64,000 nucleotides of DNA from Gerris lacustris (GCA_951217055.1 OX578276.1:153893482-153957481), one strand, 5' to 3'; positions 1 to 14,074 are shown, counted from the first letter of the stretch. Made by a program: numbers and translations. Notes: generated by a model not told the origin, from the letters alone.

Positions 1-398
1 TCAAATGGTGTCTATGAAGTTTTATTAAAATCGTTACGTTAGAACGTAAGATATCGGTAAAAAGGTTGTTTTCTCTATTTTAAACGTTTAGGCCCGCTTT
101 AATAGTTTTAGCGATCTTTATTAATTCATAGCGGTGTCGCTGCTGGTTTGACTAAAAAATGTTATTTGAAAAAAATGTTCGTCTCATCGAATAGATGATG
201 ATAGAATTTTATCCCGTCCTGAAATTCCAATTTAATTTTTGAACCTCTCGTTTACGCGAGCGTTGCGCGCGAACTCTTGGACGGATCACGCTGTCCAACG
301 AATTTAGCCTGAGTATTAGTAAGAGGATCATGTATACCAAATTTCAACTAAATCAGTCAACTTTTACTCAAGTTATCGTCACACGCGTGAACGTTACT

Positions 399-442
<44 letters not shown>

Positions 443-510
443 CGGAGCATATTTCGTTGAATGTAGGAAGCTCGCTACGCTCGCTTCAATAATTTTTTAA
501 AAGCTACCGC
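1..510 (+). repeat. Family F interspersed repeat, 5' part cut by window edge
   Basis: This matches the interior of the full-length F copy at 28903-29802: the same run of conserved blocks, including ACGTTTACGCGAGCGTTGC-like and GTACCAAATTTCA-like segments, occurs in the same order. Other partial copies lie at 17940-18150 and 45955-46260. No coding potential is seen. It ends near a CAGA microsatellite. Confidence 0.7.
399..441. repeat. (CAGA)n microsatellite
   Basis: About ten uninterrupted tetranucleotide units. Short CAGA tracts recur at the equivalent place in families A, B and F, so the array probably grew from an internal CAGACAGA seed of the repeat. Confidence 0.95.
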
Positions 511-1347
511 GGGTGGTGAAGATTGTTATAGTCGTATACTGTATAGGTTTGTTTAGGAAGTAAAGCTTTGTACCGAGTACCCCCACTTTTCCCTACACTA
601 CCCTCTTCCACTTATCTTCAACTATGACATTCATCATGATTAATAAATATCAATATTCAGTATTTCATTGCAATACGCTCGCTTCAATGATAGAGCCACG
701 CGATGCCTAGTTTAATAGATGTATTAATAAATCATAATTTTTTCTCCCTACTGGAGATAAAAGTTTTTATTTATACAAATAGTACCATTCAGACCATTGA
801 AGGAGAATAATTTTGAAACAAAAATAATTTTGTAATTGTTACACGATCATGAAGTCGTACAGTCAGAAGTTGTAGCATCGATTCTAAGCTAACAGAAGGC
901 ACAAGTTACAAAAGGCTAATGAGATAATGAAAATGTACATTATATCGGATGTAAATTAAATTGAAGGTTTCAGAGCATCAGTGAAAAGTATTCATTAACA
1001 TTTACATTAATCGAAATTTAGGTGGACCCCCCACAGAGTTTATATTATACTAATAAAATAAATAAACATAATTACAAACTAACTTAGTCGCACACACACA
1101 CGCGTAATTCTACAATCATATAAACAACCACACTAATTGATTATTAAACAACAAATTAAAATTATTATTAATCAACACAACACGCACACTGCCACATAAC
1201 CAGTGTTTACATAGTGTGTGTGTTTAGAGATGCATTAAAATATAATATATAAGTATATATGTACATCAATAAATAAAAAATAACCTGGTCCATTAGATTT
1301 TATAATTGTACAATTTATAGCCTTTTCGTGTTAAAAAGGATATATAT

Positions 1348-1349
<2 letters not shown>
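511..1349. other. AT-rich spacer, no gene seen
   Basis: No ORF of note, no splice-supported exon and no clear repeat ends. The short phrase TCTCCCTACTGGAGATAAAA near 744 recurs near 30290, so part of this is probably old repeat. Confidence 0.5.

Positions 1350-1443
<94 letters not shown>
1350..1443. repeat. (TA)n microsatellite
   Basis: Almost pure TA dinucleotide array. A second array follows at 1558-1686 after about 115 bp of unique AT-rich sequence. Confidence 0.97.
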
Positions 1444-1446
<3 letters not shown>

Positions 1447-1555
1447 GAATAATATAATTCATAATATTTAATAGGGGTTTAGATTCACGGCTCCTTTTCT
1501 CAGGTAAGGAGGTATATTAATTCAGTAATTCAATTAAACTACCTCTTCCATCTTA

Positions 1556-2987
<1,432 letters not shown>

Positions 2988-3149
2988 ACTCGCTGGCCTG
3001 TGGCTTCCATTTTCGATATTTCGCAGGAGTCTGACTTCCGACGGGTTTATGGCCTCCGTGGCTTCCGAAAAGTCGTTTTTCAAAGGGTTCTTGCCTCCGA
3101 TATCCTGAAGTTCTAACACGGCGAATTATATTTTTTAATATAATTCGAA

Positions 3150-3570
3150 TTAGGATTTTTATGATATTATTAATTGATTGTTTCCTCATACATATGTATA
3201 TTTTATATAACTTTAAAGTCACCGGTGTATGGACTCCGATAGTTTAATAGGCAATATATAAATATCTTTTGTAGGTATAAACTCGCATCAGTATTACGAT
3301 TTTGATGATATTACTGATTGATTGTTTCCACATTTATATATTGTATATATCTATAAAGTCACCGGTGTATGAACTCCGATAGTTTTATATTCCATACTTA
3401 AATATCTTTTACAGATATAAACTCGCAGTTTTACAGATTTTGATGATATTACTGATTGATTGTTTCCACATAATATATATATATATATATTGTATTTAAC
3501 TTTAAAATCTCCGGTGTATGGACTCCGATAGTTTTGTAGTCCATATATAAATATCTTTTATCTTCGATTG
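3150..3570. repeat. Three tandem units of about 130-145 bp
   Basis: The phrase GATATTACTGATTGATTGTT (first unit slightly diverged) is followed each time by a CACCGGTGTATG-type block, then AAATATCTTTT and ATAAACTCGCA. Units start near 3154, 3299 and 3430. The short AT tract within each unit differs in length. No coding content. Confidence 0.75.
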
Positions 3571-4085
3571 ATACGAAATATAAAAATTGTATCCTGTATC
3601 ACTGTTTAGATGCATAGAAAGTGATTCTTTACGTACTTGCATTCATTGCGCATGCTCGTTTCATAATTCCTCTTTTTTGCGCCCTAGTACGGTAAAAAAG
3701 AAGCGAGTTTGTTTACATTTGATGAAACCAATTTGCTGTTTGTTTAATTAAATTAACTGTTTATATCGTGTTTTTATTGAAAAACAATGATTGATTTATG
3801 CCATTATGACTAAAATGAGGAGAATAATACGCGTCCCGAAATAATTAATTCGGCACAAAATACAACTAACAAATTAATGTCATCTTTATCAAAATAGAAA
3901 TACGAACTTACAGGAAGTTTATTAATTTATTTTCTGTATTTATTATTAAAATCAAACAATCTTAGATTAGTGCGTAAACTGCATTTTGCTTTGCTCGTGT
4001 GGTTTTACCATCCTCACTTATCAATCGGGTGCAAACTCCACACTCGCATCCAAAATGCTACTTTCCGCACTAGACGCGTTATAAT
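3570..4085 (+). repeat. Family C interspersed repeat, decayed copy
   Basis: Aligns in order with the copy at 25600-26180: ATTCATTGCGCATG block, the CCTCTTTTTTGCGCCCTAG palindrome region, GTTTACATTTGATG, a decayed start of the recurrent ORF, and the conserved 3' block GGGTGCAAACTCCACACTCG. The reading frame is broken in this copy. Confidence 0.8.
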
Positions 4086-4439
4086 GTACTATTTATAGGT
4101 ATACTAGCCTTTACCCCACGCGGTGCGTGGAGCTCATGCTAGGTGTTAGTGACTATGTTTCCTATTCACATGTAGCTAGGCCTTCAATTAAATAAAATGC
4201 CTACAGTTTTGTCTCCAAGCCTTCTACGAATAAAATCAGGACTATATTATACACCATTCATTCATAAAACACACATACATACATAAAATTATTGATGGTT
4301 AAATAAAAGCTTGTAACAAAGAAAACCTTTTCGAATATTGGTTTAAATATGAAGGTGGACTTAAACACAATAGTTTTAAAAATATCAATAAACTCTAAAA
4401 CGTACATATTTCTTCTGGTTTTTATTTTTCTCCTTTTTC

Positions 4440-4935
4440 TTTTTTTATTACTTTATAGTATTGTGATGGCGCGAAAACTCGATTTTGAGTTTTTGATGGA
4501 TTTACACATCTTGAGGTCCCCTGAATCCAAAAAAGTGGTTTTTTAAAAATGTCTGTCTATCACCTATGCAGTGGCCGGGAGCCTAAACTACTGGAACGAT
4601 TTTGAAGAAACAAATTTGAGGCGAAATCAAGAAATGAATTTTAGCTCCAATTTGGGGGCACTACCCCCAAAAATTCTGAAAAAAAACGTGAAAAAAATAT
4701 TTCTTGAAATGGTTCCGACGATTTTGATTAAAAAATTCTAAAATTTAGTCCATTTAAATACGAATCTAACGATATAAGCCGTTTCCCCAGAAAAATCTAG
4801 TTCCTGATAAAATAGCTTTAAACGCGGACAGAGAGAGGGGTTCGATTCCCCGCCGAGAAGAAGTTTTTTTTTATGATAAATTTTTATTAAATGTTCAATA
4901 ATAAGGTAATGTACCTACGAAAACCAATAAATAGT
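4440..4935 (+). repeat. Family A interspersed repeat, forward copy
   Basis: Starts with TAGTATTGTGATGGCGCGAA, passes through AACTACTGGAACGATTTTGA and ends with a block carrying GGGGTTCGATTCCCCGCC, which matches a tRNA B box (GGTTCGANTCC). Other copies lie at 4950-5455, 8815-9340, 26990-27515, 35110-35700, 54250-54570, 57780-58075 and 61150-61540. Confidence 0.8.
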
Positions 4936-4949
4936 CCAGAGTAATAAGA

Positions 4950-5455
4950 CTTCCTCTGCCCCCAAATTTTGAGCTAAAATTAATTCCTTGATTTCGCCTC
5001 GGGATATGATTTTTCTGGTACTTATATAGAAAAGGGCCCCCCTTTTTGTTTTTTTATACAAAAGAGTTTATATCCCTAAGTCTAACTACCTATTAAGACA
5101 AAGGGATAATCAGTCCAATAGGCATTGGGACAAAGGAATATCACACATTTATATTAAAAAAAAGTGTGTATTAAGTTGTAAGAAAGTATATTAGATTAAA
5201 AACAAAAGGGGGGCCCTTTTCTATAAAAGTGCAATTTTTCTGAACGTATGCCAAATTTCATCAAATTCGGCCCAGTAGTTTAGGCTCCATGCGTCTGCTC
5301 AGACGCCAGACAAACGACAGACTGACGACTTACATTTTTAAAAAAAAAATAAACAACTTTTTTGGACTCAATAGACCTCAAAACTTGTACTCCATAAATA
5401 TCTTAAAATCGAATTTATGCGCCATCACAATACTTTCTCTTTCTATGAGAAAGTA
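4950..5455 (-). repeat. Family A interspersed repeat, reverse copy with an inserted element
   Basis: Inverse of the forward copy just upstream, ending in the CCATCACAATACTTTCTC block. It is split by the 5018-5233 element. The pair is therefore a convergent inverted duplication. Confidence 0.8.
5018..5233. mobile_element. Short TIR element (MITE) with 9-bp target duplication
   Basis: Inverted ends read TATATAGAAAAGGGCCCCCC on the left and GGGGGGCCCTTTTCTATA on the right. The direct repeat ATTTTTCTG flanks it at 5009-5017 and 5234-5242. Removing the element and one repeat restores the uninterrupted family A sequence seen in other copies. The 9-bp duplication would suit a MULE-type element, but no transposase is present to decide. 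Confidence 0.8.
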
Positions 5456-5459
5456 AACA

Positions 5460-5930
5460 TGCGCGCTCTCGCTCTTCACGCTACATTTCGAAAACGGTTG
5501 ATGGTACGAAAAAATGTATAAAACCAAACTTGTTGAGAATACTGTATTACGTAAGTTTCGATATAACTTCTTCAGACTGAGTCTTACCGGAAGCGAGATT
5601 TTCGCAAAAAAATGATTTTTCTGACCTTTGACCTTCGATATCTCGAGACGAACAAGGGTGAGCATATTAAACTTTTTGGTGCTTCATTAGGACATCAAAA
5701 CGAAGGTCTCTGCAAAAATTCAGCTTGCTTTCTCTCATTCCACAGATTGGGTTTTTGTTAACCTTATTTCCCTGGATTAAAATGGAAAACACTGGACTAA
5801 TTGATTATCATAACTCGTATATGAGAACGTTTGCCTGAGTTGTCTTCGACCAATTTTTTCCCCTTGATACAATGTATAAATTTGACGATATAAATACAGT
5901 AAAACGTTATACCAAAAATAGTCTGCCTAT
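5460..5930. other. Spacer, no gene seen
   Basis: Unassigned sequence containing an ACTCGTATATGAGAACGTTTG block, which is the 3' terminal block of family A, and GTTGTCTTCGACC. Probably a further family A fragment. Confidence 0.5.
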
Positions 5931-6540
5931 TAGAGTGGCACATATCTAGCTTCCTCATATCCTATTTTGTATACTTAAAGCATATTATGCTTTTACAACC
6001 TATATTTTTGTCAATTTTATTAAATTAATTAGGTTTTTAAACCTGTCAAAGTTGTTTTGATATTTTACATGAATTAAAGTATTAATTTAACAAAAGTTAA
6101 AGAGCGTAAACGGTGAAAATTAATTTGGTGCTATCTGCGGTCTACTTTGGACAAACCATCTAAATTTCATAAAAATCACATAAGTACTTTTGAAGATATT
6201 GGTGTGAATGAGTGTATGTTTCTAAGCATGTTGAAGAGAAATTAATGGACGCAGAAGGTTGAAACTTATATGTATATGGGACCAACAATGGACTAATTAT
6301 GAACTACCATACAAATTGCATTAAAATTGGACTTGTAGTTTTAAAGATATGTATTTTGGTTTGTAAAAATTGAGCGACAGACAAACACGGATCCAAAAAT
6401 GTATACCCTGATGTTTGAAACGGATCTCTGTCTTGGAATTTTTGTAATCGGAGACATAGAATATTTGCGTTCTTTAGAAAGATCATATACCTTCCGTTAC
6501 CTTCGGTAAGCTCGGAAGAAAAAACCAATAGCATTTTGAT
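5930..6540 (+). repeat. Family B interspersed repeat, near full length
   Basis: Ordered blocks: GCCTATTAGAGTGGCACATA, TTACATGAATTAAAGTATTA, ACCAACAATGGACTAATTAT, a GACAGAC block with ACACGGATCCAAAAATG, and the terminal CTTCCGTTACCTTCGGTAAG palindromic block. Other copies: 12170-12640, 13640-13860, 14075-14625, 23300-23760, 43950-44420, 47805-48415, 60085-60725 and partial ones. Confidence 0.8.
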
Positions 6541-8697
6541 ATTAAAATGTAGAATTTACTGATGTTACCGGTTTATAATCTATGATCTAACATTAAGATA
6601 ACTCAATACATAAAATGAACACATCGGATTCTCACACACGACTACTCCGAGTTAATGTCTTTATACTTTGACATTTTACAATAACAACAATAACGTTTCT
6701 ATGAAAATTTGTGTAACTAAACCATTTCAAATAAAATATTGCAACAACTGATCAAGCTTCAATTTGCTTTTTAAGGTTTCAAAATAACTTCTTTTAAAAG
6801 TTACTGACACCAATAATTCGCAACCTATCTATCAACTTGACTAAACTGAAGTCGAGGTTTGTTTCCTCGCAGGGTAGGCTTATTATTGCTAAAAATATTC
6901 AATAATAGGTTATTTGTCAAAGTACGAAACCCGAAAGAACCAAAAATGGAATACGTAAATGGGCAAAGTAATACAGTAGTAAAATGGGGTCATTACATTA
7001 CAATAGGCTGAAATCCTCAATTCATTTGACAATTATTAGAAAACTAAGGCGCTATGTATTACCACACAACGAAGAGCCTAAGGAAATTAGTATTAAAATA
7101 ATAAAATACAAAGCATGGCATATAAATTAATATATCATCGGTTGGTTGTTTATTCTCTATAACAGTAAAAATGCTGTACGTAATTAACACTATTTATTTG
7201 TATAACAATTATTATGACGCGACTTTACATTACTGTTACTGCATGGAAATTAGATTTTCGTTGTCTAGTCATTATGTTCCTAAATATTAATTGTTTGTAG
7301 CTGAAAAATCAAAGAATCCGCAAATTTTATGTTGAAGAAATCATAAGTATTTCAAAGTACTGTTCTGGAAATGATCATTCGAAATTGCATTTTATTACTA
7401 AGCATATAATAGAAGCATAAACCAAAAAAGGGAATAATACAATAAGTGTCCAATACTTCACATAGTAAACTTTTATTTATACATAACTAGGCAGATTCCC
7501 GTGCTTCACTAAGGAGTGTTTTATTTAAAGTATTTTTATTTAATTTGATGGGTTAATAAACTACCGTCAAGAAACATAGTGTTTCTAAGAGGGGAAATAA
7601 TTATGTTTGAGGGGACAAATACTCTATCTGAGTTAAAGTAGTAATCTGAGTATTCGGTAATTTAATTTTTTTTCACTACATTTTTTTTTAAGAAGTCTTT
7701 TTTACTTCTTATCAGTTTTTATTTCAACGCGCTGAAATTCGGACCCCAAAATTAATTTCTCAATCTTTCTCGGTTTACGATTAGTATGCAGCTACAAATA
7801 TGATGCAACTAGGTTCAACAAATAGGCTCATGTGTCAGCAAACAAAAGTAATTTTTGTTTTATCACAACAATTTCCCGTTATATAAACATCGCGTACACA
7901 AAGAGAGATAATACATAGATGACAGGCTGAAAGGAAATAATATATTATAATTTTTTTTATAATTTTTATTAAATTCAGTAGAAACAGAAGTACTTATCAC
8001 ATGAGTAAAGAGAAGTGAGTAACAGACCGCTTCTAGAGGTTTGATACCTGGGATTGGAGGAGAAACCGATAAAGCGAAACAATTAAAATAACAACTGCTA
8101 TCCAAACTCCCAACTATTTTTAAACCTTTTGCATGAAATAAAGAATATATATACATTGATTATATAAAAACAATATATATTAATAAAAATATATTATATA
8201 TATTTTAATATTAGTTTTATAAAAATAAATTACTGTAAGTAAACTGTTGTTGGCGTATTCAATAATAATATAATTAAAAAATAGTCTATCAGTTAGTGAG
8301 GCACATAGCTCTCTCTCCCTCGCTTTCTATATATACTACGTTCACACATCGTTTTGAAAGCGTTTCGGATTCAATTCGTTTTCAAAACGATTTGGGTTCA
8401 CACAACAAAAAATACAGGTGATCGAAATATTTGATTTCGATATTTCTTAAAGGTGACAAAACCTACTTTCTTGTTAACTAATGTCCGCGAATTTTTACAT
8501 TTTAAATTTTACATTTCCGAATTTTTACATTTTATTTACAAGTTATTATAAGTTTTTACAGGTTCTTTTATTAATTATTAATGTCTAATCAATTTAATTT
8601 TTCCCTCCTGTTATTATAAATCGTATCAATTTAAGCGTATTTTATTCTGGTGAAACTATAATGATTTTAATAAAACAAAGTAGTAGCTTAAATTCCC
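6541..8697. other. AT-rich spacer, no gene seen
   Basis: No exon with coherent splice sites and no ORF over 100 codons. ACTAGGCAGATTCCCGTGCT near 7488 faintly resembles the tail of RTE-type retroposons, too weak to call. An imperfect inverted repeat, TTCACACATCGTTTTGAAAG and its inverse, sits at 8341-8405. Confidence 0.5.
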
Positions 8698-8718
8698 GGG
8701 GGGGGGGGGGGGGGGGGG
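8698..8718. repeat. Poly-G tract
   Basis: A run of 21 guanines preceded by CCC. Similar G or C runs occur at 17858-17870, 21011-21024, 32913-32930 and 63903-63916. These may be assembly-sensitive and could form G-quadruplexes. Confidence 0.9.
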
Positions 8719-8814
8719 TTACACATATTATAATTTAATATTAAATGTGCGCAGACGTATGCACCCATCTGAGGCCTACTTTTCTGTGCGTTGTTTTTTA
8801 AATAGGAGGAAAAT

Positions 8815-9340
8815 TAAAAGAGATTAATACAAACTTTCTCATATACGAGTTCTTAATTACTTAGCCCAGTGTTTCATTTATTAATTTTCGATTTTTTGTA
8901 TATACATTTAATTAAACATTAAATGTACAACATTTAAATTATTTTTGAACATTATATAAATATTTATCATCAAAATAACTTTTCCTCGGCGAGGAATCGA
9001 ACCCGGCCTCTCTCCGTCCGCATTTAAAACTATTTTCTTAGGAACTAGATGTTTCCCGGGAAAACGGCTTATATCTTTAGATTAGTATTTAAATGGGCTA
9101 CATTTTAGAATTTTTGAATCAAAATCGTATGGACCATTTTCAAGAAATTTAGAGATAAAATTCAATTCTCGATTTTTCTTCGGGGTATGATTTTCTGAAC
9201 ATGTATGCCAAATTTCGTCCAAATCGGCCCAGTAGTTTAGGCTCCACGATTCGGCTGCAGGGAACGGAATTGAGATCATTCTGAAAAACTGGAAAATTGT
9301 ATAGGTCTCCAAATTAAAATAGTCTCCCATTAGAGAGGCC
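8815..9340 (-). repeat. Family A interspersed repeat, reverse copy
   Basis: Inverse of family A from the CTCATATACGAGTTC terminal block through GGAATCGAACCCGGCC (inverse B-box motif) to GGCCCAGTAGTTTAGGCTCC. Confidence 0.8.
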
Positions 9341-9344
9341 CGTC

Positions 9345-10320
9345 GCCCCTCGCTTCCTATACTACATACATTATTGGATGTCAGAAGCTATAATATCATT
9401 CTGATTTTGAAGAAAGAAAATAGTTTATTTCACTAATTAAAAAAAATCCAAGATATAAATCCGTTAGATATCAGGGAACATTTTTGGTTCCGTGTCTGCC
9501 CCTCGCTCAATAGGTATTTGTGAAGCAACATGTTTTAAAAATTATTAGTCCGATTGTTTAGAAATTCCAATCCCCTGCACACATTAAATTTTGCTAAATT
9601 AATACTTTTATTGGAATAAAATTAGTCTACCAATTTATGTGGCACATACTTCCCTCGTGTCATATTTCGTACACTTTAAAGATTTTTATTTTTTTTTCAA
9701 CTTATTATTGTCCAATTGACAGACACAGAATCAATAGTTTTCCCTGATGACTGGAAAAGATTTCTGTCGAATTAATAAAAATTGGATATGAAAATTTGTA
9801 CACAGACATCCATTTCAGAACAGAAATCCGTTTCAGACATCTGAAAACATTATTGGTTTCTTGGGTATCTATGAGTCTGCCGGTCTGTCATACATTCTTG
9901 TGATCCAACATATCTTAAAAACTGCTCCTCCGAATTTTAATGAAAATGAACATTTTATTCACAAAAAAATGTTAAGATGTTTTTATTCGCTATCGCTATT
10001 AACACAATATACACTTTTCTTAAACAATATAATAAGTGTATAATTGTTTATTAGACATATAGTTTTGCCCTGGGATTATATTATTGTAAAAAGTAATTTT
10101 GTGTGGCCGTTTAGCTATAAAAATAATACTTTAAATTATAAATCTGTAGCGAAATATAACCATTACATTTTATTATTAATAAAAATAATAAGATTTTTGT
10201 AAACTGCTAATAATGCATTATACGCTATATTTTAATGTCTAGAAAATGTATGATTACAAATTAGACATTTTTTTAGGTCATGAAAAACATATATATGATG
10301 AAAATTATTACATATATATA
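9345..10320. other. Spacer with family B fragments, no gene seen
   Basis: A family B start block (GTCTACCAATTTATGTGGCA) near 9625 and a reversed B fragment near 9720-9860 are visible. The rest is AT-rich with no supported gene. Confidence 0.5.
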
Positions 10321-10339
10321 TATATATGGGGAATCTACC

Positions 10340-10625
10340 ATTTTTATATAGTTTTGCCCCGATACAGGGGGCAAAATATTGGAGTTATAAAAAATGTTAT
10401 AAGTAAAATATTCTTCTTTTTTTACAATAGAATCCAAATCTGCTATCAAAACTACGCAATTGAATTTAAAATTATTAAGTTGGGTGGCATGGGATCAAAA
10501 AGGGCAGTTGCCCCTAGTAAGTGAGGGGATGAACATCAACTTCCCTTTACATAGTAAAGGTGCCCCAAGTTCCATTAATTTATCTTAAACCGTTTAGATT
10601 TTACAAAGATACAAGTTATATTTTT
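10340..10625 (+). repeat. Family J repeat, copy 1
   Basis: Shares an ordered series of blocks with 11480-11755: GCCCCGATACAGGGGGCAAA-type start, ACAATAGAATCCAAATCTGC, AAGTTGGGTGGC, GTTGCCCCTAGT, and CCCAAGTTCCATTAATTTAT. The two copies are in direct orientation on either side of the family D element. Confidence 0.7.
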
Positions 10626-10629
10626 ACTT

Positions 10630-11460
10630 TTCCTCACTACCTATAGTAGGAAAAGTACTGTTTTCGCCAATATTTTTTTTTTTTCAAGATTGCAACGGAA
10701 TTATCCGTTTTGGGTGTTTTTAAGACCTCCTGAGTGGTTTTCAGCATGACGTCTGTATGTATGTATGTATGTATATATGTATGTGTGTTATCATCGTAGC
10801 GCCCACGGTATTTAACCTAGAGAGTTGAAACCTGGCAGAAAAATCAGTCCTTACCTGTAGTGGTGCCGCCCGGAAAATCAAATTTTTCCGCCATCTTGAA
10901 CCCAGTTTGTTGAGTCAGCAAACATTTTAAAAAATCGTAATAAATCAACAATGATCCTCATCGGGGTGAAATTTGGCACGAATATACCTCTCTGTATGAT
11001 AAACGAGCCCACCAAATTTCATTTTAATATTGGCTGCCATTTTGTAGTTATCAATTTTTGATTTTTTAAACTTTGACAGTTAATAATACCGAAAGGATAA
11101 ATAGGTTTTTGACGTATTAAAACATTAAGGAACAAATATAAAAAACCTGATGAAATTCCATTAATTAGTTTAAAAGTTATAAGCGAGTATAATTATTTAT
11201 TTATTATGACGTCAAAGTTTGTTTACATCTGTCAAAATACCGCCAAACTTCAAATAATTAAATAAAATATAGGTATTAAGAATAAGGTTTTTTTTGAAGA
11301 ATGATAATAAATCGGTTTGTTCAGAACGGTCACCCATCCAAGTACTGACCACGTCCAATGCTGCTTCCTCCTGCTGCGAAGCAGCAGGAGAGGTCACTTT
11401 AATGGCCCCTGAAGTAAGGAAAAGTTCCGAGGTACCCTGTACCCGATTTTTTAAATTATT
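10630..11460 (+). repeat. Family D interspersed repeat
   Basis: Blocks include GACCTCCTGAGTGGTTTTCA, GCATGACGTCTGTATG with a GTAT microsatellite, ACCTAGAGAGTTGAAACCTG, and a terminal CTGCTTCCTCCTGCTGCGAA palindromic region. A second long copy is at 55060-55820 and a 5' part at 37045-37340. Nothing coding is preserved. Confidence 0.75.
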
Positions 11461-11479
11461 TTTGGGAGGGTAATTTTAC

Positions 11480-11755
11480 CATCTTTGCCCCTCTATAGGG
11501 GGCAAAGTATTTGATATATAAAAAAATAGTTTCAAGTGAATGTTATTATTTTTCACCATAGAATCTAAATCTGCCATATAAAATATACACTCCAATGAAT
11601 TTTGAAGTTGGTGAAATTTTGAAGTTGGGTGGCCTAAGGGCGAAATAGGTGGTTGCCCCTAGTGCGCGACAGCATGAAAACAAACTTCACGTTGCATGGT
11701 ACAGATCCCCTAAGTTTCATTAATATATCTCAAACCGTTCAAAAGTTAGGAGGGG
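11480..11755 (+). repeat. Family J repeat, copy 2
   Basis: Direct repeat of 10340-10625, clearly diverged, ending in AAACCGTTCAAAAGTTAGGA. Confidence 0.7.
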
Positions 11756-12079
11756 GAAACTTTTAAACATCCTGCGTAAAAGTACAAGTATACATTCAAG
11801 TAATGTACGTATAATCATTGTAAAGTATATAGTAAAGTATATCTATACAAAGTATCAGGTTATATACCACTAAACATAAAGGGAGGTAAAACCCCTGCGA
11901 GAAATAGTGAAATGTCCCTAAAGGAGATCTGGCAACACTGTAGAGATTTCGGAGGGTTGTGGCCTCCACAAACTCCTTTCTCGTGTATATCGCCAGAAAA
12001 ATGTTTGCATATAAAGTCAAAGGGTTTTAACTTCCACCCGTGGAAGTCACAATGACTGGAAGTCAAACCCTTGCGAGTT

Positions 12080-12083
<4 letters not shown>

Positions 12084-12169
<86 letters not shown>
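12084..12169. repeat. (TA)n microsatellite
   Basis: Pure TA array followed by a short (GTCA)n tract at 12178-12194. Confidence 0.97.
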
Positions 12170-12172
<3 letters not shown>

Positions 12173-12640
12173 TACTATCAGTCAGTCAGTCAGTTAGCCA
12201 TGCGGCTTTATAGTATAAGACATATTAATTTAGCACGATTTAAAGTGCGCAGACGGTTGAAATCAGGCAGGTGTTATCTGAAGGCTACTTTCGACAAACC
12301 ATAAAAATCAGATGATTACTTTTAAAGATATAGCTGTAAATAAATGTATGTTTGTGAGCATGTGGAAGATAAACAAATAAGCGCAGAAGGTAGAAACTTA
12401 TATGGGACCAACAATGAAATGATTATGACCTAATAACTAAATTTCATTAAAATACGACAAATAGATTTTAAGATATGGTGGTTCGCTAAAATTGAGTGAC
12501 ACACCGACAGACAGACACGGGACCAAAAATGTTCCCTGATGTCTGAAACGGATTTCTGTTGAAATCGGAGATATAAAATATTTTAGTTCTTCAGAACGAT
12601 CACATAGCTTCCGTTACCTTCGGTAAGCTCGGAAGCAAAA
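12170..12640 (+). repeat. Family B interspersed repeat, 5' truncated
   Basis: From the AGTGCGCAGACGGTTGAAAT block to the terminal CTTCCGTTACCTTCGGTAAG block, in the standard order. Confidence 0.8.
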
Positions 12641-12949
12641 AACGCAATTCATGTGTTTTTGAAAGGAAATTTTTCTCAGTGCTCTTTTAGGAGTTATTAA
12701 TCAAGGCAGGTAGGAAAAATGACTACCCGAGCAATTAATAAATAATGAGCGTATATTTTCCTGACGTATTTACAGTTAGAACGATTCAAACGAGTTAAAC
12801 ATTACTTACAAGAGTGGGAGACTGAATTCATCTGTCAACAGACATCTGTCACGCTCTGGCAGTCTATTCTGTTTCCACGCAGCCTTAACTTGATTCCTCA
12901 ACCAGTCACTATTCCGCTCTCCTCAATTCACTATATTCATGTAACTTAT

Positions 12950-13430
12950 ATTTTATATTTTACTACCTTTTTATTAGCTTGCTTTCTTGTTTGTTTGTTT
13001 GTTTGTTCGGTACAAATCTGGCAATCGACTTCTAACTAACTTCCCGAATAGCTAGACATTTGAAACTTTTAGATTAGCTCAGAACACAATGACAATGCAT
13101 TATTTTAATACTTTTATTTAGCCATCTTTCAGCAGAATTTAATTAGTTTTCAGCAAATTTTGCTGTATGGAAAGTTAGTTCGGAAAAAATCCGCAAGTTA
13201 TTTTATTTGTTTTGACATATCCCATAGTATTTACAATCTTCATAGTATTTAAGCGAAACTTTAAATCCTTCGTGACGCAGATTTCCCCAAAAACTAAGTT
13301 ATTGATTAGGTATAGCATAACTTCGTGCTTAACATTCTACATAATTTCTCTGTCCACTGTTTTCCATTTGTTAGGTAATTCGGGTACTTACAAAATTTAT
13401 TTGACAATTGTATTCATTTAATATTTTATC
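12950..13430 (+). repeat. Family I interspersed repeat
   Basis: Contains TTAGCTTGCTTTCTTG followed by (TTTG)n, ACTAACTTCCCGAATAGCTA and AGCCATCTTTCAGCAGAAT. The same blocks, inverted, make up 22135-22440, and a short piece is at 36918-36980. The conserved TTTG tetranucleotide tract is part of the element. Confidence 0.75.
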
Positions 13431-13434
13431 AAAA

Positions 13435-14070
13435 TTAACTAATAATTCTTCCATGGCAGGGAGTCGAACCTGTCCTTTCACCCTTTGCAATTTCATTAAT
13501 TTTTATAATCTTACAGAAACTAAATTTTACCCGATAAAACAACTATATGTATAGATTCGTATTTAAATTGTTTAAATTATAAAAATTTATAATCAAAATT
13601 GTTTTCAATACCTAATTTTTTCATATAAGTCTCAATCTTCTGCGCCCATTTGTTTCTCTTACACATGCGCATGCGCACTCATCTGATTTTTATGAAATTT
13701 GGATGGTTTGTTGAAAGTAGACCGCGGATTAATTTGAAACGTCTGCGCTCTTTACCTTTTGCTTAATTGATACTTTAATTCATGTGAAATAACCAAAATA
13801 ATTTTGACAGATTTTAAAAACGGGGGAGAAATAAAATAAATTTAATTGTATGCTTGTAAAAGCATACAATTAATATGTATCCCATATTAATGTACAAATC
13901 AATTTGAGTACATTAATGTTTTGCATATAAAACTATATGCCAATTATCAAAATCCCAATTTACTTACGTAATTTTACCTTCGATGACTGCGGTGCGACAC
14001 TACCATTAGATCGTTTCTAAAGTTATGCTTAATGAAATAGATGAAATGAGTTCATTTGAAAAATATACTA
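13435..14070 (-). repeat. Fragments of families A and B (reverse) and spacer
   Basis: An inverse B-box block, GGAGTCGAACCTGTCC-like, near 13449 marks a family A piece, and 13640-13860 is reversed family B (GCGCACTCATCTGATTTTTA, then AATTGATACTTTAATTCATG). No gene. Confidence 0.6.
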
Positions 14071-14074
14071 CCAA

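Noticed and set aside
4090..4140. RTE-type retroposon tail (ACTAGCCTTTACCCC)
   Set aside because: The match is short and no adjacent coding sequence or tail repeat was found.
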